Shown: in pieces, positions 40,522 to 45,341 of the stretch
Layout: the number at the start of each line of letters is the position of its first letter
Position numbering within the stretch: the first letter of the stretch is position 1
NCBI GenBank assembly: GCA_944326225.1
Contig: CALVDI010000013.1
Location: forward strand, 1-45,341
Reading direction: 5' to 3'
Source of the DNA: an uncultured Bacteroidales bacterium
Lineage (GTDB): Bacteria; Bacteroidota; Bacteroidia; Bacteroidales; UBA932
DNA: 45,341 bases
Translations under genes and position numbers: made by a program
Notes under the pieces: model-generated
Told to the model about the DNA's origin: nothing
What the model saw: the letters and a program-made list of their open reading frames with translations, nothing else
Databases searched by the model: none

Positions 40522-42189
40522 ATGAATAAAACGCATTTAATCATTTATATAGCTGTTTTTCTGGCAATGATTCTTCCTTTGCAGTCATGTTCGGACAGGG
40601 GAAAGCAGTCCGAGTTGCAGAAGTACTCGGATCTGTATGTCCACTATTGCAGGAAGGGCCTTTTCGACAGTCTGGCAATAGATGCCGGGAAGGTGTTTGC
40701 GGCAAGGAACGGTGATCTCGACCGTCGGCTGGTCCTGCTGTCCGGGTTGCATTCAGCGCAGGCTGCGATCTTTCAGGACGATTATCCGGGTGCAAAAGCA
40801 TATCTTGATACGCTTGCCGGTTTTGATGACTGGGATGAGTATCCGGATCTGACAGCGATGTTCAACGGTATCCGGGCTTCGTATGAGATAAAGGCCGGTT
40901 TTGATTATCCGGCGGCACTGGCGCATCTGACAGATGCCTTCAACTGGTTCAGGGAGGACGGTGATGCTCTCAATATGTGCAACTCTCTTTACAATATCAG
41001 TATGATTTATTTCTACAGGAGGGATACGGTAGGCTTGAAATATGCGAGGCAGGCCATGTCGATAAGTTCGGAGAATCTCGATGACCCTTATATGATGTGC
41101 GCGGCCGATGTGATAATGGCGATGATGCTTCTGGTTAAGGGCGACTATGCCAATGCGGAACGGTATGCACTGGAAGCAAAGCGGATAGCCGATAAGGAAA
41201 GATATACTCTGGTGAAGTCGCGTATTTATATGGTCCTGGGTGAGGTGGCTCTTCACCGTGAGGATATTTCTCTTGCCGAGGACTTGCTGCGGAAGGGATT
41301 TGCGGCAGCTGAGAATACCGACCCTGATTTCTATTTCGAACTGGCGATTCCCTATGGCAGGATGCTTATACAGTCCGGCAGGTATGCTGAGGCTGAGAAT
41401 TTTCTCACGGAGACTCTGAGTATAGTTGACAGGAACAGCAATATCCGTTACAGATACAGGGTCCTGGAATTGCTCTCGGACCTTTATGAGGCGCAGGGAA
41501 ACATACCGTTCGCTTATACCTATTATAAGAATGCATCGGCATCCCGGGACAGCATAATGAACATCGACAAGGAGACCTCATTCAACAACCTGCTGGACTT
41601 GTATGAGAAAGCGTCTTTGCAGAATATCATCCGCAAGCGGCAGTTTGATGTGTATGTTACGCTGTTTGTCTGTATTCTGAGCATTCTGATATGCACATTC
41701 TTTATATATCGGTATATAAGGCAGATCCGGCTCAACAAGGAACTCGTTCAGCGCAATCAGGAATATCTGAAAAGAAGCGAGATGCTGCGGATGTATCTCA
41801 AGCCGGAATCAGCCCAGTCAGGTAATGAGTCTGCGGATGAAGTGCTTTTCGGGAAGCTGGAGAGAATCATGCGTGAGGAACATGCTTACCGTTCCAACGA
41901 CATATCCCTGGACAAGCTGGCCTTTATGCTCGGGACCAACAGAACCTACATATCCAGAGTAATCAACCGGTATGCTGACAAATCGTTCTGGGGGTACGTC
42001 AATATGTACAGAATAGCCGAGGCCACAGAGATACTTTCAGATCTGGATAAGGATGTCCAGATAAAAAATATCTATGAGTCGCTCGGCTACAATTCGGCCG
42101 CCTCATTTTTCCGGGTGTTCCGGGAGGAGACCGGTATCTCTCCTTCCAAGTACAGGGAGGAGGTCCGTAAGATCAAGCCTAGAGCATAA
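40522..42189 (+). CDS. Membrane-spanning TPR sensor with cytoplasmic AraC-type DNA-binding domain
   Basis: A 555-residue one-component regulator. The N-terminus is an export signal with a lipobox-like LQSC (Cys23). Residues about 30-365 form helical TPR-like repeats (AQAAIFQDDYPGAKAYLDTL, MLLVKGDYANAERYALEAKR, MLIQSGRYAEAENFLTETL), expected in the periplasm. A transmembrane helix follows (about 376-400, VTLFVCILSILICTFFIYRY). The C-terminus is an AraC/XylS domain with two HTH motifs (ISLDKLAFMLGTNRTYISRV, and NIYESLGYNSAASFFRVFRE with ISPSKYR). It probably senses an extracytoplasmic signal and acts on the divergent lipoprotein gene. The 3' end overlaps the convergent DJ-1 family gene by 11 nt. 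Confidence 0.85.
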   Translation: MNKTHLIIYIAVFLAMILPLQSCSDRGKQSELQKYSDLYVHYCRKGLFDSLAIDAGKVFAARNGDLDRRLVLLSGLHSAQAAIFQDDYPGAKAYLDTLAGFDDWDEYPDLTAMFNGIRASYEIKAGFDYPAALAHLTDAFNWFREDGDALNMCNSLYNISMIYFYRRDTVGLKYARQAMSISSENLDDPYMMCAADVIMAMMLLVKGDYANAERYALEAKRIADKERYTLVKSRIYMVLGEVALHREDISLAEDLLRKGFAAAENTDPDFYFELAIPYGRMLIQSGRYAEAENFLTETLSIVDRNSNIRYRYRVLELLSDLYEAQGNIPFAYTYYKNASASRDSIMNIDKETSFNNLLDLYEKASLQNIIRKRQFDVYVTLFVCILSILICTFFIYRYIRQIRLNKELVQRNQEYLKRSEMLRMYLKPESAQSGNESADEVLFGKLERIMREEHAYRSNDISLDKLAFMLGTNRTYISRVINRYADKSFWGYVNMYRIAEATEILSDLDKDVQIKNIYESLGYNSAASFFRVFREETGISPSKYREEVRKIKPRA

Positions 42190-42775
42190 GAGCTTTGGCG
42201 ATAGTGGAAGCTGCTTCGGCACCGGAGATGCGCTCGAGAATCTTAAGCCCGAACGCTATGGCGTGGCCGGGGCCGCTGGCGGTGATGATGTTGCCGTCCT
42301 CGACTACACCCTGACGCTGGTCGATGACCGTTACTCCCTTTGCCGTGAGGGCAGGCTCGAAACCCTCGTAACAGGTCATTCTGAGGCTGCCTCGGGCTTC
42401 CACCACTTTTTCCAGCGGCAGCATTGAAAGAACCAGTCCGGGCGCCGCGCAGATGGCGGCTACCGTGCCTCCTTCTGCAAAATGTCTATGCATCCGGTTC
42501 ATCAGCGGAGCGCATTCGGCCAGGTTGGAAGTGCCGGGCATTCCTCCGGGGAAGATCATGATGTCCTCCCTGCGGATGTCATTCAGAGGGTATTCGTCCA
42601 GGGTCGATTCGGCATTGACACTTATACGCTGTGCACTTGTCACGGCGTGGGTGCTGCCGATGGATATGATGTTGAGCTCGATGCCGCCTCTTATGAGGAT
42701 GTCGGCGGGGGCCATGGCCTCGGTAATCTCGAAGCCTTCGGCCAGAAAGATAAATGCACGTGGTTGAGTGTTCAT
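42179..42775 (-). CDS. DJ-1/PfpI (YajL-like) family protein
   Basis: A 198-residue cytoplasmic protein of the DJ-1 superfamily. The nucleophile elbow Cys is C109 in AAICAAPGLVL, and the partnering acid is Glu19 in LAEGFEITEAMAPADILIRG, matching YajL/DJ-1. IMIFPGGMPGTSNL is the conserved Rossmann loop. Members have been linked to oxidative stress protection, chaperone activity and glyoxal metabolism; the precise role is debated. It lies 18 nt after the small membrane protein gene, probably one transcript from the strong promoter upstream of that gene. Confidence 0.88.
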   Translation of the reverse strand: MNTQPRAFIFLAEGFEITEAMAPADILIRGGIELNIISIGSTHAVTSAQRISVNAESTLDEYPLNDIRREDIMIFPGGMPGTSNLAECAPLMNRMHRHFAEGGTVAAICAAPGLVLSMLPLEKVVEARGSLRMTCYEGFEPALTAKGVTVIDQRQGVVEDGNIITASGPGHAIAFGLKILERISGAEAASTIAKALML

Positions 42776-42793
42776 GACGTTTATTTTTAGGGG

Positions 42794-43105
42794 TTAAAGC
42801 ATCGTGTAGAGGGCGGTGGAGGCACCGGCTATGCCAAATGCGGCTGCTATGACCGCGAACAGGAACAGTATGAGTATGACATCTATCAGCGAGATGATGA
42901 ATCCGGCTATGGCCAGTCCCCGTGGTCTTCTGAACATGCCTATGAATGAGAATATGAGTCCCAGAATCCATATAATCCATCCGAAGACGGGAACCCATCC
43001 GAAAATAAAAGTGATCAGAGACAGTACGAATCCGGCTGTTCCCAGTCCGTTTGTACGCCTTTCGATGTATACGGGTCCGCGGTAATTGTTGTCGTAGACT
43101 TCCAT
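42794..43105 (-). CDS. Small two-helix membrane protein (DUF4190-like)
   Basis: 103 residues from MEVYDNNYRGPVYIERRTNG; an upstream in-frame Met would sit close to the promoter and lacks support. A polar N-terminal 25 residues are followed by hydrophobic helices (GLGTAGFVLSLITFIFGWVP, IIWILGLIFSFIGMF, GLAIAGFIISLIDVILILFL) linked by FRRPRGLA. The repeating GxAxAGFIxSL pattern is that of DUF4190-type proteins. The function is unknown. It is the first gene of a pair with the DJ-1 family gene. Confidence 0.7.
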   Translation of the reverse strand: MEVYDNNYRGPVYIERRTNGLGTAGFVLSLITFIFGWVPVFGWIIWILGLIFSFIGMFRRPRGLAIAGFIISLIDVILILFLFAVIAAAFGIAGASTALYTML

Positions 43106-43129
43106 GGTTTTAGTTTTAATGTTGCTCAA

Positions 43130-43161
43130 CAAAGATACGCAGAAGCAGGGAGCATTGCAAA
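43130..43161 (-). promoter_or_regulatory. Full consensus promoter (TTTG, 20 nt, TATCTTTG)
   Basis: On the minus strand TTTG (43158-43161) and TATCTTTG (43130-43137) are separated by exactly 20 nt, the best match to the Bacteroidota primary sigma consensus in the window. The leader is about 20 nt before the small membrane protein ATG. Confidence 0.75.
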
Positions 43162-43208
43162 TTTATTTGGCTCAGGAAAACATTCTGCGCTCTTTTTCGG
43201 AAAATTCT

Positions 43209-43216
43209 TAGATTTG
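43209..43216 (+). promoter_or_regulatory. -7 element (TAGATTTG) of the AraC-type regulator gene
   Basis: An exact TAnnTTTG match 21 nt before the ATG. A GGGAAGG stretch just before the ATG may serve as a weak SD. Confidence 0.55.
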
Positions 43217-43237
43217 TAACCAAAACAGAAGGGAAGG

Positions 43238-44092
43238 ATGAGAAAATCATTTTATTCAGATACTCCTGATATACAGTACGGAGAGTCGGATATGGCGGAA
43301 CTGGTGCGCAACCCGTGCCGTTTCGGTTGCCATATCCAGATCGTGTGTACTCATGGCAGTGCCGTGATATCTACCGGGATACAGAGTTATAGTATGCGGA
43401 GGGGAACCGGCCTGTTTCTGCTCGGCGGCGGTCTTGTGCAGGTGGTGGAACTGTCACCGGACTTCATGGTCAGGATGCTGCTGTATCCGAAAGACCTGAT
43501 GATGAAAGTATTGATCCCGTTGGATACGGATTTCCTCAATTATCTGCACGAATATCCTTATTTTGACCATCTGGATGCCGGAGCGGAGCCTGATGAATGG
43601 AAAGGAGTCATGTTGTGGATGGATATGGCAGCGATGCTGTTTTCCCGTCCGATGCCCCGCTTCCGCAAGTACATAGAACAGAATTTTCTCCAGAGTATGC
43701 TTATGTGCCTGCACAGCTCCATCCCGCTCAAGCGTATGGCCGAGGCCCGGAGAAATGAACGTAAGAGCTTTATAAGCCACCAGTTTGTGCGGCTTGTCAG
43801 GGAGAACAGTGCGAAGGAGCATATGCTGCCGTTTTATGCCGGCAAACTCGGAATATCTTCCAGGTATCTGAACGGAATAGTGGCAGAGAATTTTGACGGG
43901 AAGACTCCCAAGCAGCTGATAGACGCCCAGTTGACTGCGGAGATAAAGGTTCAGCTGGACAACCCTATGCTTACCGTAAGTGAGATAGCCGAGTATTTTA
44001 ATTTCCCCGAGCATACTTCCATGAGCCGTTTCTTCAAGCGCAATACCGGTATGTCTCCTAAGGAGTACAGGCTGAAACGTGAACTGCAGTGA
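43238..44092 (+). CDS. AraC family transcriptional regulator
   Basis: A 284-residue cytoplasmic regulator. The N-terminal ligand-binding domain (about 1-165, cupin-like strands CHIQIVCTHGSAVISTGI and GTGLFLLGGGLVQVVEL) has no identified ligand. The C-terminal AraC/XylS domain (about 185-284) has two HTH motifs, KLGISSRYLNGIVAENF and VSEIAEYFNFPEHTSMSRFF, and the closing MSPKEYR. It is divergent from the membrane-protein/DJ-1 pair, which it may regulate. Its stop codon lies 2 nt before the miaA ATG, suggesting co-transcription. Confidence 0.88.
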   Translation: MRKSFYSDTPDIQYGESDMAELVRNPCRFGCHIQIVCTHGSAVISTGIQSYSMRRGTGLFLLGGGLVQVVELSPDFMVRMLLYPKDLMMKVLIPLDTDFLNYLHEYPYFDHLDAGAEPDEWKGVMLWMDMAAMLFSRPMPRFRKYIEQNFLQSMLMCLHSSIPLKRMAEARRNERKSFISHQFVRLVRENSAKEHMLPFYAGKLGISSRYLNGIVAENFDGKTPKQLIDAQLTAEIKVQLDNPMLTVSEIAEYFNFPEHTSMSRFFKRNTGMSPKEYRLKRELQ

Positions 44093-44094
44093 AT

Positions 44095-44991
44095 ATGAAC
44101 GATGTGGGAAAATACAGGCTTACAGTAGTGCTGGGACCTACGGCTTCGGGCAAGACCCGCTATGCGGTGCAGTTGGCCGGAAAGACAGGCGCTGAGATTA
44201 TTTCGGCCGACTCGCGGCAGATATACCGCGGAATGGATATCGGTACCGGGAAGGACCTCGGCGAGTACGTGTACGAGGGGACACCGGTGCCGTATCATCT
44301 GATAGACATCGTGGATGCCGGGGTGCGCTACGATATCTTCCGTTACCAGAGAGATTTTGCGGCTGCGTACAATGACATCGTGTCCCGTGGCCGTCCGGTC
44401 ATACTCTGCGGAGGCTCGGGACTGTACATCGAGTCTGTGACCCGCAATTACGCCATTCCCGAGGTGCCTTCCAATCCGGCTCTCCGCACGGAGCTGGAGC
44501 AGTATTCCGACGAATATCTGATAGATATGCTCAAGTCTCTGACGACTCTGCACAACACGACGGACTACGACACGCGCAAGCGGCTCATACGGGCCATCGA
44601 GATAGCCGTGTATCAGAAAGAGCATCCGGAAGATACCGGAGTGTTCGGCAAGAGCATGGTGGAGTTCGCTCCGGACGAGGTGCATTATATAGGTCTGTCT
44701 GTCAGCCGGGATGAACGCAATGCCCGTATCGACCGCCGTCTGGATGCCCGTCTTAAGGAAGGGATGGTAGATGAGGTGCGCCGTCTGCTCGAGGGCGGTC
44801 TCTCACCCGATGATCTTATCTACTACGGTCTGGAATATAAGTTCGTGACCCTGTATCTTACCGGGCAGATGACCTATGACGAGATGCGGACCAAGCTGGC
44901 TATTGCCATCCACCAGTTCGCCAAGCGGCAGATGACATGGTTCCGGGGCATGGAACGCCGCGGCATCCGCATCGACTGGGTATCAGTCTGA
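44095..44991 (+). CDS. miaA: tRNA dimethylallyltransferase
   Basis: A 298-residue enzyme that adds dimethylallyl to A37 of UNN-reading tRNAs. P-loop GPTASGKT is 14-21; the substrate motif is SADSRQIYRGMDIGTGK (DSRQ where many MiaA have DSMQ); the C-terminal KRQMTWFRGME is conserved. The ATG giving MNDVGKYRLTVVLG is preferred; a GTG overlapping the araC stop would add two residues. Bacteroidales often carry two MiaA paralogues, and the DSRQ variant with the slightly short length suggests this may be one of them. It ends 5 nt from the convergent deacylase gene. Confidence 0.92.
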   Translation: MNDVGKYRLTVVLGPTASGKTRYAVQLAGKTGAEIISADSRQIYRGMDIGTGKDLGEYVYEGTPVPYHLIDIVDAGVRYDIFRYQRDFAAAYNDIVSRGRPVILCGGSGLYIESVTRNYAIPEVPSNPALRTELEQYSDEYLIDMLKSLTTLHNTTDYDTRKRLIRAIEIAVYQKEHPEDTGVFGKSMVEFAPDEVHYIGLSVSRDERNARIDRRLDARLKEGMVDEVRRLLEGGLSPDDLIYYGLEYKFVTLYLTGQMTYDEMRTKLAIAIHQFAKRQMTWFRGMERRGIRIDWVSV

Positions 44992-44996
44992 CCTGG

Positions 44997-45341
44997 CTAC
45001 AACTCTTCCCACTCGCCGCCCCAGAGCTGGATGAAGCGGTACATGTCGTCGCGGGAGATTTCCAGCGAGGCGGTGTTGTCATTGGGGTGGAAGGTGACCC
45101 GCTCGGCCTGGCGCAGGTCCTTGTCCAGATAGAGCTTGACCTGATGGTCAGGGTCGTTGATCAGCCCGAAGAGGGAGACGGAGCCGGGGACCGTGCCGAG
45201 ATATTTTTCCATGCGCTGCTCCGAGGCGAAGGAGAGCTTGCCCTGATGCAGCTGGTGTTCCAGACCGTGGATGTCCATCTGCTTGTGGCACTCGAGGATG
45301 ACCAGATAGTGCCGGTTGCCCTTGTGGTTTCTGAAAAACAG
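44997..45341 (-). CDS. YbaK/ProX-type aminoacyl-tRNA deacylase, N-terminus beyond window
   Basis: The C-terminal 114 residues of an editing-domain protein; the frame is open to the window edge, beginning LFFRNHKGNRHYLVI, so the true start lies outside. Signatures: KLSFASEQRMEKYLGTVPGS, VSLFGLINDPDHQVKLYLD and TFHPNDNTASLEIS. These are characteristic of PrdX/ProXp-type free-standing domains that hydrolyse Ala- or Cys-tRNAPro. About 50 N-terminal residues are missing relative to the usual 165. Residues nearest the edge (Lys in NHKGN) belong to the substrate pocket region. Confidence 0.88.
   Translation of the reverse strand: MFFRNHKGNRHYLVILECHKQMDIHGLEHQLHQGKLSFASEQRMEKYLGTVPGSVSLFGLINDPDHQVKLYLDKDLRQAERVTFHPNDNTASLEISRDDMYRFIQLWGGEWEEL

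Overview
The window is a chromosomal stretch of a Bacteroidota bacterium, almost certainly a Bacteroidales member of a gut-like habitat. Four things point there. The ATP synthase order is beta-epsilon-a-c-b-delta-alpha-gamma. There are families largely confined to this phylum (GLPGLI, BACON repeats, C10 peptidase, Omp28-type lipoproteins, TonB-linked barrels with carboxypeptidase-like N-domains). Many secreted proteins are lipoproteins with acidic residues after the lipid-bearing Cys. Start codons are repeatedly preceded by the Bacteroidota -7 promoter element TAnnTTTG. I cannot name the genus. No rRNA, tRNA or CRISPR array was seen.

Layout, left to right. (1) 1-5.3 kb, minus strand: start of a permease, a 34-residue membrane peptide coupled to a GPAT-type acyltransferase, a bile acid:Na+ symporter family transporter, pgk, and a Big2/BspA-type lipoprotein. 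(2) 5.4-10.3 kb, minus strand: a tight four-gene operon made of a small Cys-rich secreted peptide, a GLPGLI protein, a propeller-like lipoprotein and a TonB-receptor-like barrel. (3) 10.3-15.4 kb, plus strand: a SAM methyltransferase, then a GH33 sialidase, a C10 cysteine peptidase and a BACON/PKD lipoprotein, i.e. a host-glycoprotein-degrading set. (4) 15.4-22.1 kb: lgt, trxB, an L-cysteine desulfidase (cyuA) and a tricorn-type S41 protease. (5) 22.2-27.4 kb: TonB receptor, beta-helix lipoprotein and acid-phosphatase-like metallophosphoesterase. (6) 27.5-29.1 kb: an antitoxin-toxin pair whose toxin gene is split by a 998-bp insertion element lacking a transposase. (7) 29.1-36.5 kb: smpB and the complete F-type ATP synthase operon. 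(8) 36.5-45.3 kb: Omp28-like and large acidic lipoproteins, a membrane-spanning TPR-AraC regulator, DJ-1 family protein, small membrane protein, AraC regulator, miaA and a partial prolyl-tRNA deacylase.

The most interesting material is the clean, reversible-looking disruption of a RelE/ParE-like toxin by a non-coding element. Its 18-bp terminal repeats carry outward -7 promoter boxes, and its ends abut a 12-bp target duplication. Next come the peptide/GLPGLI/propeller/barrel operon, a leader-plus-propeptide segment shared by the adjacent sialidase and C10 peptidase, and a recurrent class of promoters placed 3-6 nt from ATG that implies leaderless mRNAs.
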